Shown in pieces: positions 1-5,667 of a stretch of DNA of 6,125 nt (positions are counted from its first letter, which is position 1; every line of letters begins with the position of its first letter). Origin of the DNA: an uncultured Bacteroidales bacterium (GTDB lineage Bacteria > Bacteroidota > Bacteroidia > Bacteroidales > P3). The translations under genes were made by a program, and so were the position numbers. Location: the NCBI GenBank assembly GCA_947177845.1, contig CAMWVZ010000062.1, positions 1-6,125 on the forward strand. Direction: 5' to 3'. Under the pieces are notes generated by a model. The model was given only the letters and a program-made list of their open reading frames with translations. It made no database searches and had not been told where the DNA came from.

Positions 1-2
1 AC

Positions 3-602
3 GAAAATAACCGCACCTGCACCGTGCGCGTGAACGACAACGTGGATTTGTATGATGTGAAACTCTACGCAGTGACGGATAAGGATTTAAAAGGATTCTG
101 CCTGCTTCCGGCCAAAGACAGCCAAGTGTTGGTGGCCCGCATCGCCAATGGAAACGACCTCTTTGTGTGTTCGTTCAGCGTAGTGGACAAGGTGGTGGGA
201 ACGATTGGGGATAAGGTTGAAATCGCTATTGATGAAGAATCGCTGTCGTACAAGTGCGACAAGACCGAAATTGAGGTCAAGTCGGCAGAACTGACCGCCA
301 AGATAGACGGTGTGGAATTGGAGATAAAGGGTAACAAGATTAAGGTAAAGGCAGATGAAATCGCATTCAATGGGGGCAGTAATGACGGCCTAATCAAGAT
401 AAATGACCTGACAACAAAAATAAACGGAATTGTGGATGAATTTAACAACCACACACACTCGGTTACCACAAAAGATATTCAAACCACAGCCACGGTGGCT
501 ATGGGGCCTGTTGGGCAGATAAGCGGAACTGTTCCGGCTCCATCGAATAAGCTTGACAAATTGGACAAATCCGCATATGAGGATACAAAGGTAAAACACT
601 AA
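3..602 (+). CDS. Phage baseplate assembly/spike protein (gpV / Mu gp45-like), 5' truncated by window edge
   Basis: This is probably the central spike of the contractile baseplate, a trimer at the tail tip that pierces the outer membrane. The frame stays open to the left edge and the codons before the internal GTG at 24 read ENNRTCTV, continuing into VRVNDNV as in an OB-fold, so the true start lies upstream. Numbering from the GTG, residues 1-60 fit the OB-fold. Residues about 64-118 are alternating polar/hydrophobic stretches (EIEVKSAELTAKID, VELEIKGNKIKVKADEIAF) of the kind that build the trimeric beta-helix spike. An H-T-H motif at residues 143-145 (nt 450-458), followed by a Gly/Pro-containing tail, matches the HxH iron-binding tip motif known in P2 gpV-type spikes. 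The wedge gene follows after 5 nt, which supports the role. The family call is strong; the metal site is inferred. Confidence 0.82.
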   Translation, partial: ENNRTCTVRVNDNVDLYDVKLYAVTDKDLKGFCLLPAKDSQVLVARIANGNDLFVCSFSVVDKVVGTIGDKVEIAIDEESLSYKCDKTEIEVKSAELTAKIDGVELEIKGNKIKVKADEIAFNGGSNDGLIKINDLTTKINGIVDEFNNHTHSVTTKDIQTTATVAMGPVGQISGTVPAPSNKLDKLDKSAYEDTKVKH

Positions 603-607
603 CCACC

Positions 608-901
608 ATGACAGACATAAAACATACCGATACCGGCGATATCGACCTCTCCAATCGAGATTTGCAATACACAAATTCCGATGAGCAGCATCAGAAAGAC
701 ATTTTGCTGTCGCAGAAAGGCTACTACAAGGAACACCCCGAAATGGGTGTCGGTATCGCCGATTATACCAATGAAACCGACCCGGAAGCCTTGTTGCGAA
801 GCATCAAGAAGGAATTTTCCACGGACGGCATGAAGGTGTCCCGTGTAACGATTACCGCCACCGGCGACCTCGAAATAAACGCACGCTATGAAGACGATTA
901 A
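608..901 (+). CDS. gp25/GPW-like baseplate wedge protein (Mu gp46 / P2 gpW position)
   Basis: This 97-residue protein probably belongs to the gp25/W wedge family, which links the spike hub to the outer baseplate and the sheath. The start is ATG 608, five bases after the spike stop. Residues 29-52 (QKDILLSQKGYYKEHPEMGVGI) resemble the conserved family start, where a short helix leads into the 'ILLT..G......YG' segment. Residues 59-93 then have a helix (PEALLRSIKKEF) followed by a strand-rich end (VSRVTITA, LEINARYE). Length and position directly after the spike and upstream of the J-like gene match Mu 45-46-47 and P2 V-W-J. The EPR tripeptide typical of gp25/W proteins is not visible; the equivalent stretch reads STDGMKVSRV. 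The first 20 or so residues are polar and probably disordered. It overlaps the next gene by 14 nt. The call rests on weak motifs plus gene order. Confidence 0.68.
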   Translation: MTDIKHTDTGDIDLSNRDLQYTNSDEQHQKDILLSQKGYYKEHPEMGVGIADYTNETDPEALLRSIKKEFSTDGMKVSRVTITATGDLEINARYEDD

Positions 902-1187
902 GACGGAACCGAACCAAACCATCTACGACATCGCCGTGCAATATTATGGCACGTTGGACGGTGTGGAAGAACTGATAGCCCTCAATCCGGGCATCAAGAA
1001 CGATACGAAGGCTTTGGTCGCCCTCGGCATCAATACAGCCAACCAAGACCCCGTGTTTCGTTTCGATGTGGCCATCGCGCCCGGTTCGGTATTGGTGTTT
1101 GACGAAACAAGCAAGACCATCGACGACAAGGTGGTCAAGAAGATAGAAAACCCCATAACAACATATCAGATATGGCAAGAACAATAG
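888..1187 (+). CDS. LysM-domain tail protein (P2 gpX-like hub/tube protein)
   Basis: This 99-residue protein has one LysM-like fold at about residues 7-73. The signs are the opening PNQTIYDIAVQYYG (the usual 'GDTL..IA..YYG'), the middle VEELIALNPGI ('...L...NP.I'), and the closing AIAPGSVLVF ('L.PG..L.IP'). In contractile-tail phages and related injection systems, small LysM proteins (P2 gpX, T4 gp53-type) sit at the baseplate hub and help hold wedges and inner tube together, so an assembly role is more likely than cell-wall digestion. No catalytic domain or signal peptide is present. The start ATG 888 lies inside the wedge gene (14-nt overlap), and the end overlaps the J-like gene by 16 nt, so expression is probably translationally coupled. 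In P2 the X gene lies elsewhere; here it sits between the W-like and J-like genes. Confidence 0.75.
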   Translation: MKTIKTEPNQTIYDIAVQYYGTLDGVEELIALNPGIKNDTKALVALGINTANQDPVFRFDVAIAPGSVLVFDETSKTIDDKVVKKIENPITTYQIWQEQ

Positions 1188-2023
1188 CAGAAATACAATC
1201 GACAATCAAACAGAACCTTGAAGAACGCCTGCCCGGACTGAGCACAAGCAAGGTGGGCGAATGGTCGCTTTGGCAACATATCGTGGCCGTGGCCATTCAT
1301 TCCTTTGAATTGATACTTGACCTGTTCCGCAAGGAGATAGACGACCTTACCGACAAGATTACGCCCGGCACGCTACGCTGGTATGCGGAGATGTGCAAGC
1401 GGTTCCACAACGGAGAAGACCTGTTGTTTGACGAAAAGACAGCCTTGTTGTATTACAAGAATCAGGACGACAAGACCAACGAAATCATCAAGGTGGCGGC
1501 GGTAAGCGAAGTTACCGTGATTACAGGCGGAGTGTCGGAAACCAAACTGTTCATCAAGGTGGCCAAGGAAGAGGGCGGGAAAATTACCGAACTGTCTGCC
1601 GATGAGAAATACAACTTCGTGAATTATATCGAAGCCATCAAGTTTGCCGGTTGCCAAACCGAAATCATCAGCACCAAGGCCGACCAAATACAATATCAGA
1701 TGCGGGTGTATCACGACCCCGCCATAGCTCACGACAAAATCGAAAGCAGCGTATTGGCCGCCCTCGAATCCTACAAGACATCCTTAAGCTTTGATGGCGT
1801 GCTGTACCGGCAACAGTTGATTGATGCCGTAATGGGCGTAGAGGGCGTTACCACGGTCGATATGTATGCCTTGAAACACCACCGTTTCAAGGATGCCGAA
1901 GGGGTATGGAAGGATATTGACACCCATGCCTCCTTGGATGCCGGGTATTTTGACTACTCCGATACCAAGGAATACAAATGTCTGTTGGAAGTCAAGTCTG
2001 TCAACGAACTACTCAAAGCCTAA
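1172..2023 (+). CDS. Baseplate J-like wedge protein (Mu gp47 / P2 gpJ-like)
   Basis: This 283-residue protein fits the baseplate J family, the wedge component that rings the hub and changes shape when the sheath contracts. It starts at ATG 1172, overlapping the LysM gene by 16 nt. Residues 1-80 are helical (EIQSTIKQNLEERLP, then the WSLWQHIVAVAIHSFELILDLF helix at 31-52). Residues about 100-165 form a strand-rich middle domain. Residues about 174-230 show the family C-terminal pattern: a strand (YQMRVYHD), a helix (ESSVLAALESYKTSLSFDGVLYRQQLIDAV) and VMGVEGVTTVDM, equivalent to the usual 'L..yl..l.fg..v....l...i..v.GV..v'. The length is close to P2 gpJ (about 300) and far below the large J proteins of extracellular injection systems. 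The C-terminal stretch 236-270 (HHRFKDAEG...DAGYFDYS) probably forms the end of the last domain. The next gene starts 3 nt after the stop. Confidence 0.8.
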   Translation: MARTIAEIQSTIKQNLEERLPGLSTSKVGEWSLWQHIVAVAIHSFELILDLFRKEIDDLTDKITPGTLRWYAEMCKRFHNGEDLLFDEKTALLYYKNQDDKTNEIIKVAAVSEVTVITGGVSETKLFIKVAKEEGGKITELSADEKYNFVNYIEAIKFAGCQTEIISTKADQIQYQMRVYHDPAIAHDKIESSVLAALESYKTSLSFDGVLYRQQLIDAVMGVEGVTTVDMYALKHHRFKDAEGVWKDIDTHASLDAGYFDYSDTKEYKCLLEVKSVNELLKA

Positions 2024-2026
2024 GCC

Positions 2027-2521
2027 ATGGATATCAATATCAGACACCTTGCCTATCAGTTGTTGCCACCACACAAACGCCTGCCGAACCGTGCCAACTG
2101 GCTCGTGTCGCTGTTGGCTCCGTTAGCGGAATTGTGGAATGAATTCTACACGTGGCGGGCAAACAAGCGCATGACGCTCAACGTCAACAGCCAGTTGCTG
2201 GTACTGCAGGGGTATTTGCAGATTAAATACAACCAACCCTTCGACATCTATATTGAGAGTTACAGGGACGGGTTGCCGTGGATTGCACTGAGTCTTGCGG
2301 AAAGCGAAGAGATGATACCCGAAATCGGGTTAATTGCCGAAGAAGACAGCAAGCATGAGCAGATACCGCTGCAGGACGAAATCAGAACCCGTTTCAACGG
2401 GGTTGACTTCAAGGTGTATATCCCCAAGGGACTTGACCGAACCCTTATCGCCGCCGAGATTGAGAAATATCGGCAGGCACTTGTCAAATATGAAATAATC
2501 GAAAAAGAATACAAACAATGA
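2027..2521 (+). CDS. Tail protein in the gpI / Mu gp48 position (baseplate-fibre adaptor, inferred)
   Basis: This 164-residue protein sits between the J-like gene and the tail fibre, exactly where P2 gpI and Mu gp48 lie. Those proteins complete the wedge and attach the fibres. The N-terminus (HLAYQLLPPHKRLPNRANWLVSLLAPLAELWNEF, residues 7-40) recalls the 'LLPP......R.....L...' opening of tail protein I. It is followed by R44-A-N-K-R, a segment ending NSQLLVLQGYLQIKYN (54-69), and a helical, charged C-terminus (142-164). Overall similarity to classical gpI is weak, so the assignment depends on gene order. It starts at ATG 2027, 3 nt after the preceding stop. It ends in an ATGA overlap with the fibre gene, a usual arrangement for translational coupling and for keeping subunits in proportion. 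No signal peptide or membrane segment is seen. Confidence 0.6.
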   Translation: MDINIRHLAYQLLPPHKRLPNRANWLVSLLAPLAELWNEFYTWRANKRMTLNVNSQLLVLQGYLQIKYNQPFDIYIESYRDGLPWIALSLAESEEMIPEIGLIAEEDSKHEQIPLQDEIRTRFNGVDFKVYIPKGLDRTLIAAEIEKYRQALVKYEIIEKEYKQ

Positions 2522-4812
2522 AAGAACACGTTCAAAAGCCAGGTGTCCGCAAATGGGCGGGCGAAGATTTGATAGAATTACAGGGAGAATCCTTGACGGC
2601 CATACAGGCATTGGTGGAACCCTATGCACCTTGCATCGTCCAAGGGTGCGAGGTATCGCACACAGATGGAGTGTATCGGGTTCAGCCCGGTATTGTAGCC
2701 CTGAAAGGGAGTAACGAAGACGGCAACGCCTGCACAAAAATCGTGCGGTTTGCGGGTTATACCGGCGAAGTATTGCCCATATACCTGACGATAAAGGTAA
2801 CGCCCTATATGCGTGTGTATGCGGATGAGGAAAACAAGCCTATTGCCTACGAATATACCGCTGAAGCATCGACAACACCGTCTGCTGTGCCCTATTTGAT
2901 GATTGGTGCCTCCGGTGCGGAACGCCTTGTTGACACTATCGGCATCACACAGAAACTCGACCGTGATGGTGGCAATGCCTCCAACGTAAAGGTGGTATCC
3001 TTTGTGTCAGATACTGCCAAAGACCGGGTCAATCTCGAGGCAGGTTCAAGTCTGAAAGAACTCTTCGGGAAAATACGCAGGTGGTTCAATGACCTTGGCA
3101 AACTCGCTTTCAAATCCACAGTAGGCACGTCTGACTTCGACGATGCCTTGACTACCGCGTTCAACAACAAGGTGGACAAAGACGGCGAAAAAGTGCTTTC
3201 AGAATGCGATTTTTCTCAAGTCTACAAAGACAAATTGGATGGAATTGCTAAAAATGCGGAGGTAAACGTTCAAGCGGATTGGGATGAAACCAAAACCGAC
3301 AGCGATGCGTTCATTAAAAACAAACCCGGTAACGCCACAGCACAAAAAGCCGGCTTTATGTCGAAAGACGACAAAGAAAAACTCGATAGTCTTGAAATAG
3401 GACTTGATGGATTCAGTATCTATCGCACAACCATGTCCAGAACCACAGGCATCACTTATGCAGGTCTGAGTATTACCAAATACTTCGGTGATAATTTGGA
3501 GCTTTTAGGAGGGCGCACCTTGCAGGTAGGAGATTTCATGATAGAAGCATCCGTGAACTCCTATATGTACAAAATTACTGCTGTTGCCGCTACAACCTTT
3601 GATTGTGAGCGAGTCTGCTCCCTACGTGGGGCGACTGGTGCGCAGGGCGCAAAAGGAGATACTGGAGCAACAGGAGCAACGGGATCTCAAGGACCAACGG
3701 GTCCACAGGGACCACAAGGCGCAGAAGGCCTTGGCATTTGGCGTTCTTCCACCGCCACTACCAATACCACGTCCTCGATAACGCTTTCATCCATCACGAT
3801 ACCTACGGGGCGTTCTGTCAAGGTGGGCGATCTCATCATCGCCAATTCCACGTATTCGTACCTGTATCGGGTTACAGCGGTATCGTCCACTACGGCTACG
3901 GTTACCTATCTGACTTCTCTGCGCGGGGCGCAGGGTGCACAAGGTGCGGCAGGAACAAATGCCACCACCACGGCGGTGGCCACCCCAAACGCCGCCGGTT
4001 TGATGTCCTCCGCCGACAAGAGGAAGGAAGACGGTTTCAACCCCATTATATCAACAGATATAAATGATACGGTCTCCGACATGGATGAGCGGGGCGGCAA
4101 ACGGACCTCCTCGGAACCCATTCTGTGTATGATGACCAATTTTATCGGTACGACATATCCGTATGGTCTGTGTTTGATTGGACTCACCCAATCGTCTGTG
4201 ACGCTGACAAACTGCTCCCCCTCCGCCCTTGCGTCCAATAAAATCCTCAAATCAAAGGATGGATTTTATATCAACTTTGTAACCCTGAAAGGCATGTGGC
4301 CTTATAACAAAGGGGTTAAATTAACACGGTCTGGCTACACTTCGTTCTCAAGAGGCGCCACAATTTGTTTCGATTTCACCGACAACGATATAGATGCACA
4401 GATACCAAAACTGAATCTCTCTTCGTTGGCCCCAACCTGCTTATTGTTTCCAACTGCCACCACCTCTGCCGCAGGTTTTATGTCTGCCGCCGATAAGAGA
4501 AAACTTGATACCATGCAGAATCCTATCCCTGTGGGGGTTTATTTTCTAGGCTCTGGCGGATTACGCCATGGGCATGGTAAAGATATCAAGGTGAATTTAA
4601 ACACAACAACCAAAATATATACCATTCAAATTCTTAATGGAGAAGGAGCATATACTTTCTTGCCCTTATCTTACAATGGGAACACCATTGTTTTCAATAA
4701 TGATTATATCAATTCTGGAAATAATTACAAAATAGACTGTTATATAAGAACATTGGATAATTCCTCAAAGATCACAGTCGATACCGGTTTTGTAATGTTT
4801 CAACTTTCTTAA
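2518..4812 (+). CDS. Modular collagen-like phage tail fibre (gpH / Mu S-like)
   Basis: This 764-residue protein is probably the receptor-binding tail fibre. In order: residues 1-160 form a beta-rich N-terminal baseplate-attachment domain (VYRVQPGIVAL, FAGYTGE...YLTIKV). Residues 179-200 carry LKELFGKIRRWFNDLGKLAFK, a short coiled segment common in Bacteroidales tail fibres. Residues 227-274 hold LSxxDFxxxYKDKLDGIA...QADW...SDAFIKNKP. Three AGxMSxxDKxKxD motifs lie at 278-290, 493-505 and 652-664. Two copies of a roughly 70-residue domain (about 298-371 and 404-470) each end in SLRG and run into Gly-X-Y triplets (371-404 and 470-481). Residues 505-650 and 665-764 are unrecognised and probably form the receptor-binding tip. 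Trimerisation through the collagen-like segments is inferred. The start ATG 2518 overlaps the previous stop. The tip-coding DNA is AT-rich. No fibre-assembly chaperone gene follows. Confidence 0.88.
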   Translation: MKEHVQKPGVRKWAGEDLIELQGESLTAIQALVEPYAPCIVQGCEVSHTDGVYRVQPGIVALKGSNEDGNACTKIVRFAGYTGEVLPIYLTIKVTPYMRVYADEENKPIAYEYTAEASTTPSAVPYLMIGASGAERLVDTIGITQKLDRDGGNASNVKVVSFVSDTAKDRVNLEAGSSLKELFGKIRRWFNDLGKLAFKSTVGTSDFDDALTTAFNNKVDKDGEKVLSECDFSQVYKDKLDGIAKNAEVNVQADWDETKTDSDAFIKNKPGNATAQKAGFMSKDDKEKLDSLEIGLDGFSIYRTTMSRTTGITYAGLSITKYFGDNLELLGGRTLQVGDFMIEASVNSYMYKITAVAATTFDCERVCSLRGATGAQGAKGDTGATGATGSQGPTGPQGPQGAEGLGIWRSSTATTNTTSSITLSSITIPTGRSVKVGDLIIANSTYSYLYRVTAVSSTTATVTYLTSLRGAQGAQGAAGTNATTTAVATPNAAGLMSSADKRKEDGFNPIISTDINDTVSDMDERGGKRTSSEPILCMMTNFIGTTYPYGLCLIGLTQSSVTLTNCSPSALASNKILKSKDGFYINFVTLKGMWPYNKGVKLTRSGYTSFSRGATICFDFTDNDIDAQIPKLNLSSLAPTCLLFPTATTSAAGFMSAADKRKLDTMQNPIPVGVYFLGSGGLRHGHGKDIKVNLNTTTKIYTIQILNGEGAYTFLPLSYNGNTIVFNNDYINSGNNYKIDCYIRTLDNSSKITVDTGFVMFQLS
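3409..3927 (+). repeat. Two tandem copies of a fibre domain (period 99 codons)
   Basis: Copy A is fibre residues 298-371 (nt 3409-3630) and copy B is residues 404-470 (nt 3727-3927). Residues 332-371 align with 431-470 without gaps at an offset of exactly 99 residues (297 nt), and I count 19 of 40 positions identical. The shared skeleton is GR..xVGD..I..S...SYxYxxTAVxxTT.......SLRG. Upstream of that the copies differ in length by about 7 residues and share only G-x-I-(Y/W)-R and scattered positions. The copies have clearly diverged, so this is an old duplication rather than a recent slip. Confidence 0.85.
3628..3726 (+). repeat. Collagen-like Gly-X-Y tract 1 in tail fibre
   Basis: Eleven consecutive Gly-X-Y triplets encode fibre residues 371-403, with glycine at every third position through G404 (GAT GAQ GAK GDT GAT GAT GSQ GPT GPQ GPQ GAE by residue). 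Such tracts in phage fibres are known to form collagen-like triple helices that act as stiff linkers. Here the tract joins the first domain copy to the second. Short DNA repeats (ggagcaac twice near 3665-3681) make the tract prone to length change by slippage. Confidence 0.9.
3925..3960 (+). repeat. Collagen-like Gly-X-Y tract 2 in tail fibre
   Basis: Four Gly-X-Y triplets (GAQ GAQ GAA GTN, residues 470-481) directly follow SLRG of the second domain copy. This repeats the domain-then-collagen arrangement of the first copy with a much shorter tract. The following residues are Thr/Ala-rich and lead into the second AGLMSSADKRK motif. Confidence 0.8.
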
Positions 4813-4828
4813 AAAATGCTTAACTTTG
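4798..4828 (+). promoter_or_regulatory. Bacteroides-type promoter for the lipoprotein gene
   Basis: TAACTTTG at 4821-4828 matches the Bacteroidetes primary-sigma -7 consensus TAnnTTTG in full. TTTC at 4798-4801 matches three of four bases of the -33 element TTTG, and the 19-base gap fits the usual spacing. Transcription would start near 4832-4836, leaving a leader of only about 12-16 nt before ATG 4848. The -33 part lies inside the last codons of the tail fibre. A second match, TAAATTTG at 4834-4841, lacks a -33 element at the right distance. Confidence 0.7.
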
Positions 4829-4847
4829 CAAACTAAATTTGCTTAAA

Positions 4848-5558
4848 ATGAAAAAGTTATTATTACTTACCATTGCTTTGTTTTTATTTTGTTCATGCGA
4901 ACCTGAAGGTAACAACAATAAAAGCAAGAAAAGCATGCTTTGGAACGCCTCGTGTAAAGTGAATATTCAGGCAGGAAACGGTCAAAAGAAGAATGTTGAG
5001 GTGGTGGGCGACAGTGTCGCAGTTCACCGCTTGTGTGTATATGCCGATGAGATGGGGGGATTACTGAATAAAGACCTGTGGCATCTGCAAGTTGACACTT
5101 TCTGGCATACTCGGGATTCGTGGACCTTTAATATGGCCTCTCTTGAAAGAGATACGATAAACCATACCTTTACTTTTTGGAATAGTTTTGTTATACAATT
5201 TCATGACTATTATATGGAAAACGGTGAACAAATGGGGCTTGAAGGTTCAGAATATCTAGGGTTATTGGCTTCCTATGATCTTCCCTTGTTCCGTGCTATA
5301 TATGACACTGTCAAACACGAATACATGGATCCTTATAATATTTATGGTTTGCCTGGATTGGTGGAAAATCCAACTTTGGTATGGGATACCTTGGGGTATA
5401 TTCCCTTTTCGCTTATGGAGAAGAATCGCAACATATTACTCCAAATGCTCGAAGAAAAACGCTACCAAGATATGCTTGATTTCTTAGAATCCGGAGCCTA
5501 CGTCATCTACACCTGCACTGGCGAGGAATACCGTAAAGCCCGTCAAGAGTTGGATTAG
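4848..5558 (+). CDS. Predicted lipoprotein of unknown function (candidate prophage moron)
   Basis: This 236-residue protein is not recognised. The N-terminus is a clear lipoprotein signal: MKK, a hydrophobic run LLLLTIALFLF, then C15-S16-C17, with C17 the likely lipidated cysteine. The residues after it (E-P-E, then Asn/Lys-rich) put acidic side chains where Bacteroidetes surface-export signals have them, so display on the outer surface is possible but not shown. The body is rich in aromatic residues (HLQVDTFWHTRDSWTFNM, 79-96; FWNSFVIQFHDYYM, 110-123). The C-terminus has WDTLGYIP (179-186) followed by helices and ends EEYRKARQELD. ATG 4848 is preferred over the in-frame TTG at 4839 because it gives a normal signal peptide start. 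It has its own promoter and terminator and lower GC than the baseplate genes. A role in altering the lysogen's surface or blocking superinfection is conjecture. Confidence 0.8.
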   Translation: MKKLLLLTIALFLFCSCEPEGNNNKSKKSMLWNASCKVNIQAGNGQKKNVEVVGDSVAVHRLCVYADEMGGLLNKDLWHLQVDTFWHTRDSWTFNMASLERDTINHTFTFWNSFVIQFHDYYMENGEQMGLEGSEYLGLLASYDLPLFRAIYDTVKHEYMDPYNIYGLPGLVENPTLVWDTLGYIPFSLMEKNRNILLQMLEEKRYQDMLDFLESGAYVIYTCTGEEYRKARQELD

Positions 5559-5580
5559 TCCAATCCTCACTTTTTGATAA

Positions 5581-5620
5581 GAAAGCCTGTTGGAACTTTT
5601 GTTCCAACAGGCTTTTGTTT
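5581..5620 (+). terminator. Strong rho-independent terminator after the lipoprotein gene
   Basis: A perfect 15-bp stem pairs 5582-5596 with 5601-5615 around a TTTT loop. The core AGCCTGTTGGAAC / GTTCCAACAGGCT is followed by TTTTGTTTT. It begins 22 nt after the lipoprotein stop. Because the left flank reads CACTTTTTGATAAG on the plus strand, the minus strand lacks a long U-tract just after the stem, so plus-strand termination is favoured, though it may also stop the convergent minus-strand gene. Confidence 0.92.
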
Positions 5621-5621
5621 T

Positions 5622-5651
5622 AACCGGGCCGTGGCAATCCACAACCCGGTT
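5622..5651 (-). terminator. Second hairpin between convergent genes
   Basis: A 7-bp GC-rich stem (AACCGGG 5622-5628 with CCCGGTT 5645-5651) continues, after a 2x2 internal mismatch, into a 4-bp stem (GTGG 5631-5634 with CCAC 5639-5642) and a CAAT loop. On the minus strand it lies 16 nt past the stop of the small gene and is followed by AAAACAAAAG, not by a U-tract. It may serve as a weak minus-strand terminator or as a transcript-end stabiliser. The strand given is an inference. Confidence 0.4.
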
Positions 5652-5667
5652 TGTTGAGAGAGACAAC

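Larger units (their letters stand above)
3349..4509 (+). repeat. Three dispersed AGxMSxxDKxKxD fibre motifs
   Basis: The motif occurs at nt 3349-3387 (AGFMSKDDKEKLD), 3994-4032 (AGLMSSADKRKED) and 4471-4509 (AGFMSAADKRKLD). Each is preceded by a Thr/Ala-rich stretch. Similar short motifs are common in tail fibres and mark junctions between interchangeable domains; that role is an inference. The middle copy has Glu where the others have Leu. Confidence 0.75.

Noticed and set aside
3961..3980. GCCACC...GGTGGC hairpin inside the fibre gene as a terminator or regulatory site
   Set aside because: The stem is only 6 bp, has no U-tract, and is explained by Thr/Ala codon composition.
3684..4250. Opposite-strand or shifted frames over the collagen-coding region (for example 3738-4067 plus, 3906-4250 minus)
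   Set aside because: They exist because the repetitive, GC-rich Gly-X-Y codons lack stops in other frames. The encoded proteins look random and lie fully inside the fibre gene.
4789..4792. TTTG at 4789-4792 as the -33 element of the lipoprotein promoter
   Set aside because: It is 28 bases from the -7 element, too far for the usual spacing of about 19; TTTC at 4798-4801 fits better.
3400..4812. A diversity-generating retroelement acting on the fibre tip
   Set aside because: No reverse transcriptase gene and no near-identical template repeat is visible; the fibre end shows general AT-richness rather than adenine-directed variation.
3..4812. An extracellular contractile injection system or type VI secretion locus instead of a phage
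   Set aside because: The J-like protein is small, the order follows Mu 45-49 and P2 V-W-J-I-H, and no AAA ATPase gene is present. A tailocin cannot be excluded because the head genes would lie outside the window.
4839..4847. TTG at 4839 as the start of the lipoprotein gene
   Set aside because: ATG 4848 gives a standard MKK-hydrophobic signal peptide, and the TTG overlaps the second -7-like element.
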